Of a stretch of DNA of 64,000 nucleotides, positions 17,190 to 25,240 are shown piece by piece. The position numbers were made by a program, and so were the translations under genes. The stretch spans positions 1,240,001 through 1,304,000 of the forward strand of contig OY764335.1 in NCBI GenBank assembly GCA_963668445.1. The letters run 5' to 3'. The notes under the pieces were generated by a model. It made no database searches. It saw nothing but the letters and a program-made list of their open reading frames with translations, and was not told the DNA's origin. This DNA is from Poriferisulfidus sp963668445 (GTDB lineage Bacteria > Pseudomonadota > Gammaproteobacteria > Poriferisulfidales > Poriferisulfidaceae). The first letter of the stretch is position 1; every line of letters begins with the position of its first letter.

Positions 17190-17921
17190 CTATCCGTTCG
17201 GCATACGGTCGCGCCGCGATGCCGATGATGTGCCCAATGTACGCATTATAGTTCGCGAACGGATTACGCGGGGCGCCGTGTAGTAGTCCAGCACCTGCCG
17301 CATCAGACGCCGCGCCTCCTTGCGCTGCCCGTCAGACAGCGCCTCGCGGTGCTGCAGCGCAAGCAGAGTCGCGCCGCTGACGCCATCTTCCCGGGCTCCT
17401 TCCGGCAACTCCTCCGGGCCTGTCCCCGGGCAATAGCGGTACTGGCGGCTCCGTGCCACCGGCCCCTGTTCCGTGTGGTCCAGCGGCAGCGGGTGCCCCG
17501 CCAGTTGCAGCAAGTCCAACTCAATGCCGCGCAGCGCCCGCTCTGGATCTTCCGCCGCGCCCAACTGCCGCAGGGCTTCGTGGTACAGCGGATAGATCTC
17601 ATCCGAACGGCGATCATCCGGCACCAGATACGTGATGAGTTCGTTGACGTACAACGCTAAAATCTGGCGTTCCGGATCGCGCACCGCCATAGCCCCGCCC
17701 GCTTCCGAATGCTGCAGCGTCTGCAAACTTCCGCGTCCGCTCCAAGACACATGCACCGGCGTCAGCGTCGGCAGCGGCCGATCGCGGCGGCTCTTGCGCG
17801 CACCCTTGTGCAGCAAGCTAACCCAGCCGTAATGGCGAGCGATAAGCTTGTACAGCAGACTGGTTTCGCGCCACGGGCGCGCCTGCACCACGTACGCCTC
17901 GACCAATTCGTCCTGCCGCAT
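17190..17921 (-). CDS. recO: DNA repair protein RecO
   Basis: RecO helps RecR load RecA on SSB-coated single-stranded DNA. The 243-residue protein has the N-terminal OB-fold start AYVVQARPWRETSLLYKLI, then HKGARKSRRDRPLPTLTPVHVSWSGRG, and an alpha-helical C-terminal half. No zinc-binding cysteine cluster is visible, as in many gammaproteobacterial RecO. ATG 17921 shares one base with the era stop (TGATG); a GTG directly before it is an alternative. The era-recO-pdxJ-acpS order is the same as in E. coli. Confidence 0.93.
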   Translation of the reverse strand: MRQDELVEAYVVQARPWRETSLLYKLIARHYGWVSLLHKGARKSRRDRPLPTLTPVHVSWSGRGSLQTLQHSEAGGAMAVRDPERQILALYVNELITYLVPDDRRSDEIYPLYHEALRQLGAAEDPERALRGIELDLLQLAGHPLPLDHTEQGPVARSRQYRYCPGTGPEELPEGAREDGVSGATLLALQHREALSDGQRKEARRLMRQVLDYYTAPRVIRSRTIMRTLGTSSASRRDRMPNG

Positions 17922-18814
17922 CACACGCCCCCATGGTAGCTGGTCAGGATCTGCGGATCTTGCTGCCATTTCTTGCGCACCAGGACATGCAGCTTGAGCA
18001 CGACCGGCCGCGCCAGCAACAGCTCCATGCGCTGCCGCGCCGCCTGCCCGACCGAGCGAATGCGCGCGCCGTTGCGACCCAGAAGGATTTTGCGCTGCGA
18101 GACCCTTTCCACCAGAATCTTCGCCGACACCCGCGTCCGTCCGCCTTGCTCCCGAAAGCCGTCCACATGCACATGCGCGGCGTAGGGCAGTTCCTGATCC
18201 AGCTGCACCAGCAACTGCTCCCGAATCAGTTCCTCCATGAAGAACCGCTCATGGCGGTCCGTCAGCGCATCAGCCTCGAACAGCGGCTCCCGCTCCGGCA
18301 GCCATGCCGCCAGACTTTTCTTAAGTACGGCGCAGCCTTCGCCGGTACGGGCGCTAACCGGAATGTATTCGGCGAATCCGTAGTCCGCCAACCGAGCGAA
18401 GTACGGCAGCAGCTGCGACTGGTCGCCCAGCCGATCGATCTTGTTGGCGCCCAAGACGACGGTCCGCACGGCCGCATGGCGCAGGTCTTCCAGCACGCGC
18501 TCGTCGCGCCGGTTCCACACCCCGGCTTCAACCATGAACAGCGCGACATCCACTTGTCCGAGCGCCGCGTGCGCATTGGCGTTCAGCAGCTGCGACAGGC
18601 GTCGGGCCCGGCCGCTATGGATGCCGGGGGTGTCGACGAATACGAATTGCGCCGACGCTTCGGTCAGGATGCCCTTGATGTTGTGCCGCGTGGTCTGCGG
18701 CTTGCCGGTGGCCGCGGACAGCGAAGCCCCCAGCAGCCGGTTGAACAGGGTCGATTTGCCGACGTTCGGCTTGCCGCACAGCGCGACGAGGCCGCAGCGG
18801 CCTACGTCGTCCAT
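17921..18814 (-). CDS. era: GTPase Era
   Basis: Era is an essential GTPase that binds the 3' end of 16S rRNA during 30S assembly. The 297-residue product has G1 GKPNVGKSTLFN, G2 PQTTRHNI, G3 DTPGIH, G4 NKID and G5 VSART, then a C-terminal KH domain with KILVERVSQRKILLGRNGARIRSVG. The ATG at 18814 lies within rnc (13-base overlap). The rnc-era pairing is conserved. Confidence 0.97.
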   Translation of the reverse strand: MDDVGRCGLVALCGKPNVGKSTLFNRLLGASLSAATGKPQTTRHNIKGILTEASAQFVFVDTPGIHSGRARRLSQLLNANAHAALGQVDVALFMVEAGVWNRRDERVLEDLRHAAVRTVVLGANKIDRLGDQSQLLPYFARLADYGFAEYIPVSARTGEGCAVLKKSLAAWLPEREPLFEADALTDRHERFFMEELIREQLLVQLDQELPYAAHVHVDGFREQGGRTRVSAKILVERVSQRKILLGRNGARIRSVGQAARQRMELLLARPVVLKLHVLVRKKWQQDPQILTSYHGGV

Positions 18815-19479
18815 GCCGGTCGCTGCCGCCGGATTTCCGCCAACGCCGCCAGCGCCGCATCCTGTTCCGCTTCGCGGACGCGTTCGCCCGCCCCGACCGT
18901 CCGCAACGCCAACGACGGCACTTCGCACGCTACTTTGAAGCGCGGCGACCGCTCCGCATCTTCCTCCAGCAAGGCGTAGTGCGGCCGTTCGTGCTGATGC
19001 GCAGCCAGCAACTCCTGCAACTGCGCCTTGGCGCTGCGCAGGGATTCCGGTGCAGGCAGTTCGGACCATTCGGACCCATACAAGCGCATCACGAACGCCC
19101 GTGCCGCCTTCAGGCCGCTCACCTGATAGACCGCCGCCACCACCGCCTCCAGTGCATTGCCCGCCATGGCGCGCCGGGCGCGCGGCGGCAGCGGCTGCCG
19201 GGGATCGACGATCAGCGCCTCGTCCAACCCGGCCTTGCACGCCAAGGCATTGAGCATCGTCCGGCAAACCAGATGCGACCGCAATCGGGTCAATTCGCCC
19301 TCCGACAGGTCTGGAAAGCGTTCGTACAAATGCTCGGAGACGATCAGGCCCAACAGCGCGTCGCCCAGGAATTCCTGCCGCTCGTTGTGCGGCGCGCCGA
19401 CGCTTCGATGGGTACGGGCCGTCACGTATTCAGGGCTGTCCAAAACCGCTTGCGGCAGCCAATGCTCCAAGGCGGCCAT
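18802..19479 (-). CDS. rnc: Ribonuclease III
   Basis: RNase III cleaves double-stranded RNA, including rRNA precursors. The 225-residue protein has the signature ERQEFLGDALLGL (catalytic Glu33 and Asp40) and a C-terminal dsRNA-binding domain from about residue 150. The second catalytic motif reads AGNALEAVVAAVY, so the position of E. coli Asp114 is Asn108, while the essential Glu (Glu111) is kept. Asn at this site is, from memory, known in some other bacterial lineages. It lies five bases after lepB in the lepB-rnc-era order seen in E. coli. Confidence 0.95.
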   Translation of the reverse strand: MAALEHWLPQAVLDSPEYVTARTHRSVGAPHNERQEFLGDALLGLIVSEHLYERFPDLSEGELTRLRSHLVCRTMLNALACKAGLDEALIVDPRQPLPPRARRAMAGNALEAVVAAVYQVSGLKAARAFVMRLYGSEWSELPAPESLRSAKAQLQELLAAHQHERPHYALLEEDAERSPRFKVACEVPSLALRTVGAGERVREAEQDAALAALAEIRRQRPAWTT

Positions 19480-19484
19480 GCAAA

Positions 19485-20273
19485 TCAGCGGATCTCGCCC
19501 AACCGCGAGAAGAGCGAGACATCCGAGCGCGTCAGCGAGGCGAGCAGGAAGTCGAAGTTCATCCAGACCAGGAATGCCCGTCCTACCAGATGGCTTTCCG
19601 GCAGGAAGCCCCAGGCCCGGCTGTCGCTGCTGTGGTCCCGGTTGTCGCCCATCACCAGATAATGGCCCGGCGGCACCATGAACTCGCGGGCCGCACCCGC
19701 ATACAGCGCATCCAGAAGGATATCGTGCCGGAGTTCGCCGATGGCTTCCGTATGGCGCGTATGGTGAGGCCGCGGCAGGCCCTCCAGTTCGTCCAGAAAC
19801 GGCCGCGGATCATGCTGCTCGTACGCTTCGCCGTTGACGACCAGCTGCTTGTCACGATACGCCACCCGGTCGCCGGGCAGCGCAACGACGCGCTTGATGT
19901 AATCCATGCTCGGGTCGCGCGGGAAGCGGAAGACGGCCACGTCGCCCCGCTGCGGCCGCCCGGTCTCCAGCAGCAGATGATGCGACACCGGCATCCGTAC
20001 GCCGTAGCTGAATTTGTTCACCAGAATCAAATCGCCAATGAGCAGCGTCGGCATCATGGAACCCGAGGGGATGCGGAACGGTTCGACCACGAACGCCCGC
20101 AGCACCAGCACCAGCGCCAGCACCGGGAACAGCGCATACGACCATTCCACCAGCCATGGGCGACGGGCCGGCGGCGGGCGGCGGCGCAGCCGCAGCCCGG
20201 CACCATAGCCGATGCGAAGCGCTCCAGTCGCCGCGGTCGCCACGACCAGCATCAGTTCCAAGTCCCAGTCCAT
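19485..20273 (-). CDS. lepB: Signal peptidase I
   Basis: LepB removes signal peptides from exported proteins at the outer face of the inner membrane. The protein has two N-terminal hydrophobic segments, the catalytic Ser in IPSGSMMPTLL, the catalytic Lys in DYIKRVVALPGD, and the box E motif GDNRDHSSDSR. I chose ATG 20273 (262 residues). An earlier ATG at 20309 lies two bases from the tRNA-Pro 3' end and would need a ribosome site inside the tRNA. The frame running on through the tRNA is not coding. Confidence 0.93.
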   Translation of the reverse strand: MDWDLELMLVVATAATGALRIGYGAGLRLRRRPPPARRPWLVEWSYALFPVLALVLVLRAFVVEPFRIPSGSMMPTLLIGDLILVNKFSYGVRMPVSHHLLLETGRPQRGDVAVFRFPRDPSMDYIKRVVALPGDRVAYRDKQLVVNGEAYEQHDPRPFLDELEGLPRPHHTRHTEAIGELRHDILLDALYAGAAREFMVPPGHYLVMGDNRDHSSDSRAWGFLPESHLVGRAFLVWMNFDFLLASLTRSDVSLFSRLGEIR

Positions 20274-20311
20274 ATCCGGCCAAGCCGCGCTAGGCGAATT
20301 CGCCAGCATGC

Positions 20312-20388
20312 TGGTCGGGGTGAGAGGATTTGAACCTCCGACCACCGCAACCCCATTGCGGTGCGCTACCAGACTGCGCCACACCCCG
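20312..20388 (-). tRNA. tRNA-Pro (anticodon GGG)
   Basis: The minus strand folds as a full cloverleaf of 77 bases: acceptor CGGGGTG pairs with CACCCCG, the D arm is GCGC...GCGC, the anticodon stem CCGCA/TGCGG encloses ATGGGGT with anticodon GGG, and the T arm is GGAGG-TTCAAAT-CCTCT. The 3' CCA is encoded. It lies between the merR-like gene and lepB in the same direction and probably shares their transcript. Confidence 0.96.
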
Positions 20389-20441
20389 ATTCATGCACTT
20401 GCGCGCGGGCGTCCCCCTCCTTCGAATCCCATGCCGGCCGC

Positions 20442-20795
20442 CTACTCCTTGAGCCGTTCAACGACCGCCTCGAGTTCTTCGACGGTCTGGCGCGCCACCT
20501 GCGCCCACGCCGGGTCAACGGCCTCCACCGGGCGCTCCTGCTCCAGCCGCTGCCGGACTCCGGCCAGCGTGTATCCTTCTTCCTGCATCAGCCTCTGAAT
20601 CTGCCGCACCAGATACACATCTTCGCGCTCGTAATAGCGCCGCCCCTGACGCCGCTTCGGCCGCAAGGCCGAAAACTTGGTCTCCCAATAGCGCAGGACA
20701 TGATCCCGAACCTGACACAACTCGCTCACCTCGCCGATGGTGAAATAGCGCTTGTTCGGCACGGCACGCATATCGGCCTCGGAATGTTCAGTCAT
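20442..20795 (-). CDS. MerR-family transcriptional regulator
   Basis: A 117-residue MerR-type regulator. The N-terminal winged helix reads RYFTIGEVSELCQVRDHVLRYWE with RRQGRRYYERED, followed by a helical dimerisation region to the C-terminus. There is no effector-binding cysteine cluster, so the ligand is unknown. A MerR gene directly downstream of ihfA is a common arrangement in Gammaproteobacteria. Its start overlaps the end of ihfA by eight bases. Confidence 0.9.
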   Translation of the reverse strand: MTEHSEADMRAVPNKRYFTIGEVSELCQVRDHVLRYWETKFSALRPKRRQGRRYYEREDVYLVRQIQRLMQEEGYTLAGVRQRLEQERPVEAVDPAWAQVARQTVEELEAVVERLKE

Positions 20796-21081
20796 GCCCC
20801 GCGATTCTCTTGCGCAGCTTCTGCCCTGGCCGGAACGTCACCACACGGCGCGGCGCAATGACGGCTTCCTCGCCATTGCGCGGGTTCCGGCCCGGCCGCG
20901 CCGGCTTGTCGCGCAGCACGAAATTGCCGAAGCCCCACAATCTCACATCCTCTCCGGCACACAGGGCTTCGCTGATTTCATTCAGCAACGCATCCACCAG
21001 CCTGCGCGACTCCAACTGGTTCAAGCCCAGTTCTTCCGAAACATGGACCGCAAGATCCGACTTGGTGATCGTTTTTGTCAT
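20788..21081 (-). CDS. ihfA: Integration host factor subunit alpha
   Basis: IHF-alpha forms a heterodimer with IHF-beta that bends DNA sharply. The 97-residue product has the family pattern: TKSDLAVHVSEELGLNQLESRRLVDALL, then WGFGNFVLRDKPARPGRNPRNGEE, containing the intercalating-proline arm (GRNPRNG). The position after pheT is the same as in E. coli. The start ATG shares one base with the pheT stop (TAATG). Confidence 0.96.
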   Translation of the reverse strand: MTKTITKSDLAVHVSEELGLNQLESRRLVDALLNEISEALCAGEDVRLWGFGNFVLRDKPARPGRNPRNGEEAVIAPRRVVTFRPGQKLRKRIAGHD

Positions 21082-23096
21082 TATCGTGTTCGCGCTCCTG
21101 TCCGGCGCTCCAATTCGGCGGCGGCAGATGCCACGAACTGATCCACCTCGGAGTCGGTAAGTGTACGCGAAAAACTCTGAAATATCAAATGCAACCCGAA
21201 ACTTTTATACTGCGCCTCCAATTCCGGCCCGCGGTACACATCGAATACGATGCATGCCTGCAATTCCGCCATGTCCAACGCCTGTACGCAGGCCCGCATC
21301 GCGCCTGCCGCCACGTGTTCGGGCACCACCACGCTCAGGTCGCGCGCCACTGCCGGATATTCGGAGCATGGCACGAAAGCCGGCTCCGGAAACCCGGCCC
21401 ATGCCTCCAATTCCAATTCGAACACGAACGCCGGGCCCGGCAGACCGAACTCGGCATGCAAACGCGGATGCAATGCTCCCAGCATGCCGATGTCTCGGCC
21501 TTGCAGCACTATGCGCGCTGTTTGGCCCGGATGCAAGGCCGCATGTTCCGCCGGCTCGAACGCGATGTCGTCCAGCCGATCCTGCAATAGGCTTTCCAGA
21601 TCGCCCTTGACATCGTAGAAATCGATCTCCTGCGCCTGCGCCCCCCATTGCAGCGGATGCGCCATGCCGCATGCCACGCCCCCCAGCACCCATGCCTCAC
21701 GCACCGCATCCCCTTCCCGGCCAAAAACCCGAGACAACTCGAACAGCCGGACGCCGGACTGCTGGCGATTGAAGTTGTATTGCGCCGTCCGCAGCAGGCT
21801 CGGCCCTAACGTCGAACGCATGACGGCCAAGTCTTGCGAAATCGGGTTGATCAGCCGCCACGGCTCGGTCTCCGGCGCAAACATCCGCTCCAGACGCTCT
21901 TCGACGAAACTGTACGTCACGACTTCCGAATAGCCGCATTCCATCAAGCGCGTCCGGCAATGTCGGAACTGGCGCTCCAGCGGCTGCTCCGATATCTCCC
22001 AGCCGCACGGCGCCGGCGGCGGCGCCGCCGGAATCCGGCCGTAGCCGTGCACCCGCGCCACCTCCTCGATCAGGTCTTCTTCCAGACTCAAATCGAATCT
22101 CCAACTCGGCGCCCGCACCTTCCACTGCCCCTTCTGCGCCTGCACGACGCAGCCCAAAGCGCCGAGCGTGCGCTCCACCTCGGCCTCGGCCACGTCCAGA
22201 GCCAAGCGCCTGGACAGGCGTTCCGCCCGCAACGGGATCGTCTGCGGGCGATGCGCCGCCGCTGGCCGACCCTGTGCCGCAAAACCGGCAACGCGGCCGC
22301 CGGCATGCTCCAGAATCAGTTCCACAGCGCGTTGCATGGCGTGCGGCGCCAACGCCGGATCCACACCCCGCTCGAAGCGATGCGAGGATTCGGTATGCAG
22401 TTTCAGCCGCCGGGCGCGACCGGCGATGGCGGCCGGCGCGAAATGCGCCGCCTCCAGCAGGATGCGCGAAGTCCGCCCGCCCACCGCCGAACCGACCCCG
22501 CCGATGATGCCCGCGACGGCGATGGGGTGCCGGCCCACCGCGATCACCAGCATGTCCGGTTCCAGCATCAGCGCGGTCTCGTCCAAGGCCCGAATCGTCT
22601 CGTTCGCCTGCGCCCAGCGCACCGACACGTCGGCCGCGACCGCATCGGCATCGAACGCATGCAGGGGCTGGCCCAGTTCCAGCATGACGTAATTGGTGAC
22701 ATCCACCAGCAAGTGATGCGCCCGAATGCCGCCGCGTTCCAAACGCTGTTGCATCCAAGCCGGAGTCAGCGCCTCCGGGTCGAGCTCCTCGATCAGGCAC
22801 AAACTGTAGTACGGGCAAGCTTCCGCGTCCACTTCGCCCAAACCCAGCTTGGGCCAAGCCTTCTTGGACTTGAATCCGGGCTCCGCAGCCGGCGGTGCGC
22901 CAATCAGCACTGCCACTTCCCGTGCTAGGCCCCGCATGCTCAGGCAATCGCCGCGGTTCGGCGTCAGTTCGAGGTCTAAAACCTGCCCATCCTGCCCGGC
23001 CACTTCCAATCCGGCTGCGGTCAGCACCGGCGCCAGCTCGTCCGGCGGCGGCAGTTGCGGCACCCATTCGGCCAGCCATTCGAGATCGCACTTCAT
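21081..23096 (-). CDS. pheT: Phenylalanine--tRNA ligase beta subunit lacking the tRNA-binding (EMAPII-like) domain
   Basis: PheT forms the (alpha-beta)2 PheRS that charges tRNA-Phe. It is 671 residues, against about 795 in E. coli. After the opening MKCDLEWLAEWVPQL and TAAGLEVAG (residue 34) it passes at once to LDLELTPNRGDCLSMRGLAREV. The roughly 110-residue OB-fold B2 tRNA-binding domain normally between these is absent. The remaining parts are present: the B3/B4 editing region (LLVDVTNYVMLELGQPLHAFD), the B5 domain, the core, and the C-terminal anticodon-binding B8 domain (PAVARDLSVVVPE). The frame is clean, so this is a deletion and not a frameshift. It overlaps pheS by ATGA. Confidence 0.95.
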   Translation of the reverse strand: MKCDLEWLAEWVPQLPPPDELAPVLTAAGLEVAGQDGQVLDLELTPNRGDCLSMRGLAREVAVLIGAPPAAEPGFKSKKAWPKLGLGEVDAEACPYYSLCLIEELDPEALTPAWMQQRLERGGIRAHHLLVDVTNYVMLELGQPLHAFDADAVAADVSVRWAQANETIRALDETALMLEPDMLVIAVGRHPIAVAGIIGGVGSAVGGRTSRILLEAAHFAPAAIAGRARRLKLHTESSHRFERGVDPALAPHAMQRAVELILEHAGGRVAGFAAQGRPAAAHRPQTIPLRAERLSRRLALDVAEAEVERTLGALGCVVQAQKGQWKVRAPSWRFDLSLEEDLIEEVARVHGYGRIPAAPPPAPCGWEISEQPLERQFRHCRTRLMECGYSEVVTYSFVEERLERMFAPETEPWRLINPISQDLAVMRSTLGPSLLRTAQYNFNRQQSGVRLFELSRVFGREGDAVREAWVLGGVACGMAHPLQWGAQAQEIDFYDVKGDLESLLQDRLDDIAFEPAEHAALHPGQTARIVLQGRDIGMLGALHPRLHAEFGLPGPAFVFELELEAWAGFPEPAFVPCSEYPAVARDLSVVVPEHVAAGAMRACVQALDMAELQACIVFDVYRGPELEAQYKSFGLHLIFQSFSRTLTDSEVDQFVASAAAELERRTGARTR

Positions 23097-24091
23097 AGGG
23101 CGCTCCGTCCGAATTGATGCAGGAAGCGCAAGTCATTCGCGAACATCACCCGCAAATCGCGGATGCCGTAGTGCAGCATGGCCAGACGTTCCACGCCCAT
23201 CCCGAACGCATAGCCGGAATAGCGCTCCGGGTCGATGCCGACGCCCGCCAGGACATTCGGATGCACCAGCCCGCAGCCCATGACTTCCAGCCAGTCGCCA
23301 TCGGCGCGGCGCACATCGACTTCCGCCGACGGCTCGGTGAACGGGAAATACGAAGCCCGGAACCGGATCTCTATCTCGCGGTCGCCGAAGAAATCCTGCA
23401 AGAACGCAATCAGCACGCCTTTCAGATCCGCCATGCTCACATCCTCCTCCACGCGAAGACCCTCGACCTGGTGGAACATCGGGCTGTGCGTCGGATCCGA
23501 ATCGCATCGGTAGACGCGCCCCGGCGCGATCATGCGGACCGGCGGACGGCTGGCACTCATGGCGCGGATCTGAACCGGCGACGTGTGCGTACGCAGCAGC
23601 CGCCCATCGCCGAAGTAGAACGTGTCGTGCATGGCGCGCGCCGGATGCGACGGCGGGATGTTGAGCGCTTCGAAATTGTGGTGGTCGTCCTCGATTTCGG
23701 GACCGTAGGCGATGCGGAAGCCGGAATGCGCAAACCATGCGCAAATGCGTTCCAGCGTTCGTACGGTCGGATGCCGGGCACCGGGCGGCAGGCGGCGGCC
23801 CGCCAAGGTGACATCCAGCCTTTCAGCTTCCAGCTGCGCTTGCGTTTCCGCACCAGCCAGCACGGCGCCGCGCGCTTCCAGAGCCTGCTGCACCAGCTCC
23901 CGCACGCGCTGGATTTCAGCGCCCGCCGCCGGGCGGCGGTCGGGCGGCAATTCCTTGAGGCCGCGCAAGGCGGTCGTGATGGCGCCTTTGCGGCCCAGAT
24001 AGGCGACCCTCAGGCGCTCCAGTTCGGCGCTGTCCGAAGCCGCTTCAATCTCGGCTTCCGCTTGGCGTTGGAGCTCGTCGCACTGCGGCAT
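23093..24091 (-). CDS. pheS: Phenylalanine--tRNA ligase alpha subunit
   Basis: PheS carries the catalytic class II core of PheRS. The 332-residue product has an N-terminal coiled coil (residues 1-90), motif 2 PVRMIAPGRVYRCDSDPTHSPMFHQVEG, and motif 3 GYAFGMGVERLAML. Length is near E. coli PheS (327). Only 24 bases separate it from rplT, so the pheM leader peptide and attenuator of E. coli have no room here. The stop overlaps the pheT ATG. Confidence 0.97.
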   Translation of the reverse strand: MPQCDELQRQAEAEIEAASDSAELERLRVAYLGRKGAITTALRGLKELPPDRRPAAGAEIQRVRELVQQALEARGAVLAGAETQAQLEAERLDVTLAGRRLPPGARHPTVRTLERICAWFAHSGFRIAYGPEIEDDHHNFEALNIPPSHPARAMHDTFYFGDGRLLRTHTSPVQIRAMSASRPPVRMIAPGRVYRCDSDPTHSPMFHQVEGLRVEEDVSMADLKGVLIAFLQDFFGDREIEIRFRASYFPFTEPSAEVDVRRADGDWLEVMGCGLVHPNVLAGVGIDPERYSGYAFGMGVERLAMLHYGIRDLRVMFANDLRFLHQFGRSAL

Positions 24092-24115
24092 GGCGCGGTC
24101 GCTCCGCGAGTCCGC

Positions 24116-24481
24116 TCAGGAACTTGCCGACAACTGGGCCTTGGCCTGGTCCGCCAGTTTGGCGAACGCGTCGAAATCGTGCATGGCAAGGTCGGCCAGC
24201 ATCTTGCGGTCGATGGCCACCTGGGCCCGCGACAGGCCGCACATCAGGCGGCTGTAGGACAGGCCGCACAAGCGCGCACCGGCATTGATGCGAACGATCC
24301 ACAGGCGGCGGAAGTCCTGCTTGCGGGCGCGCCGGTCCCGGTAGGCGTACTGCCCGGCGCGGACAACCGCTTGATTGGCGGCGCGGAAAGTGCGGCTGCG
24401 CGCGCCGTAGTAGCCGCGCGCCCGGCGCAGCACCTTGCGATGGCGGGCATGCGCGGTGACGCCGCGTTTGGTGCGAGGCAT
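24116..24481 (-). CDS. rplT: 50S ribosomal protein L20
   Basis: L20 is an early-assembly 23S-binding protein. The 121-residue basic product begins PRTKRGVTAHARHRKVLRRARGYYGARS and continues QYAYRDRRARKQDFRRLWI, both typical. It follows rpmI by five bases in the infC-rpmI-rplT order. In E. coli L20 also represses this operon; no equivalent operator was searched for beyond reading the short gaps. Confidence 0.97.
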   Translation of the reverse strand: MPRTKRGVTAHARHRKVLRRARGYYGARSRTFRAANQAVVRAGQYAYRDRRARKQDFRRLWIVRINAGARLCGLSYSRLMCGLSRAQVAIDRKMLADLAMHDFDAFAKLADQAKAQLSASS

Positions 24482-24486
24482 GACCG

Positions 24487-24684
24487 TCAGCTGTGCGGCA
24501 GCAGCCGGCGCACGGCTGCGGCGTCCGCCGCGTCAATGTGGTCCGGCGCACGGAGCGTGCGCTTGCGCTTCGTGCTCTTCTTGGTCAAGATGTGATTGCG
24601 ATGCGACTGGCGGCAGCGGAACTTGCCGCTGGCGGTCTTGCGGAAGCGCTTGGCCGCGCCACGGTTGGTCTTGAGTTTCGGCAT
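24487..24684 (-). CDS. rpmI: 50S ribosomal protein L35
   Basis: L35 is a small 23S-binding protein. The 65-residue basic product reads PKLKTNRGAAKRFRKTASGKFR at the N-terminus and HILTKKSTKRKRTLR in the middle, matching the family closely. It lies between infC (25-base gap) and rplT. Confidence 0.97.
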   Translation of the reverse strand: MPKLKTNRGAAKRFRKTASGKFRCRQSHRNHILTKKSTKRKRTLRAPDHIDAADAAAVRRLLPHS

Positions 24685-24709
24685 GGCGCTTGTACGGTCA
24701 GCAGCAGAA

Positions 24710-25228
24710 TCAGCGGCGGCGCGGCGCGACCACCATTATCATCTGGCGGCCTTCCATCTTCGGATGTTGCTCGATTTCGCCGTATTCCTTGAGATCGCCC
24801 TCGATGCGCTCCATCTGGCGTTCGCCCAACTCGCGATGGCGCAACTCCCGACCCCTGAAACGCACCGTCACCTTGGCCTTGTCCCCATCGGTCAGAAAGC
24901 GCACCAGATTGCGCAGTTTGACTTGATAGTCGCCTTCTTCGGTACCCGGACGGAATTTGATCTCCTTGACCTGGACATGCTTCTGCTTCTTGCGGGCCTG
25001 CTGGGCCTTCTTCTTGCGCTCGAAGCAGAATTTCCCGTAATCCATGACCTTGCACACAGGCGGCTCGGTATGGGGGGAAATCTCCACCAAGTCCATCTGG
25101 GCTTCGGTCGCCAGCTGCCGGGCCTCGTACAGGCCCACAACTCCCCGGTTGGCTCCGCTTTGGTCAATCAGCCGCACGCGCGGCACCTTGATATCCTCGT
25201 TGAGGCGGATCTCCTTTTCTGAACTGAT
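24710..25228 (-). CDS. infC: Translation initiation factor IF-3, with AUC start codon
   Basis: IF3 binds the 30S subunit and rejects non-canonical start codons. The 172-residue product includes VDLVEISP-like LVEISPHTEPPVCKVMDYGKF, VKEIKFRPGTEEGDYQVKLRNLVRFL and the C-terminal EGRQMIMVVAP. No ATG or GTG precedes the conserved N-terminus: IF3 similarity (EIRLNEDIKVPRVRLID) extends to ATC 25228-25226, in frame and seven bases after a GGAGG. Translating only from the first conventional start (GTG/ATG near 25186) would remove this conserved part. Rare starts (AUU, AUC) are the known basis of IF3 autoregulation in E. coli and relatives. Confidence 0.94.
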   Translation of the reverse strand: MSSEKEIRLNEDIKVPRVRLIDQSGANRGVVGLYEARQLATEAQMDLVEISPHTEPPVCKVMDYGKFCFERKKKAQQARKKQKHVQVKEIKFRPGTEEGDYQVKLRNLVRFLTDGDKAKVTVRFRGRELRHRELGERQMERIEGDLKEYGEIEQHPKMEGRQMIMVVAPRRR

Positions 25229-25240
25229 CGCTAATCCTCC
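25226..25240 (-). promoter_or_regulatory. Ribosome binding site and AUC start of infC
   Basis: GGAGG (25240-25236) is followed by seven bases and ATC (25228-25226), in frame with infC. The site overlaps the thrS stop (TAG 25233-25231). A strong site paired with a start codon that IF3 itself discriminates against is the hallmark of IF3 translational self-repression. Confidence 0.85.

Noticed and set aside
20310..20384. lepB extended upstream through the tRNA-Pro gene
   Set aside because: The frame is open, but the DNA is a complete tRNA cloverleaf with encoded CCA. The LepB family similarity begins after it, and later ATG codons are available.
24092..24115. pheM leader peptide and attenuator before pheS
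   Set aside because: Only 24 bases separate rplT and pheS, too short for the E. coli-type Phe attenuator, and no Phe-rich frame is present.
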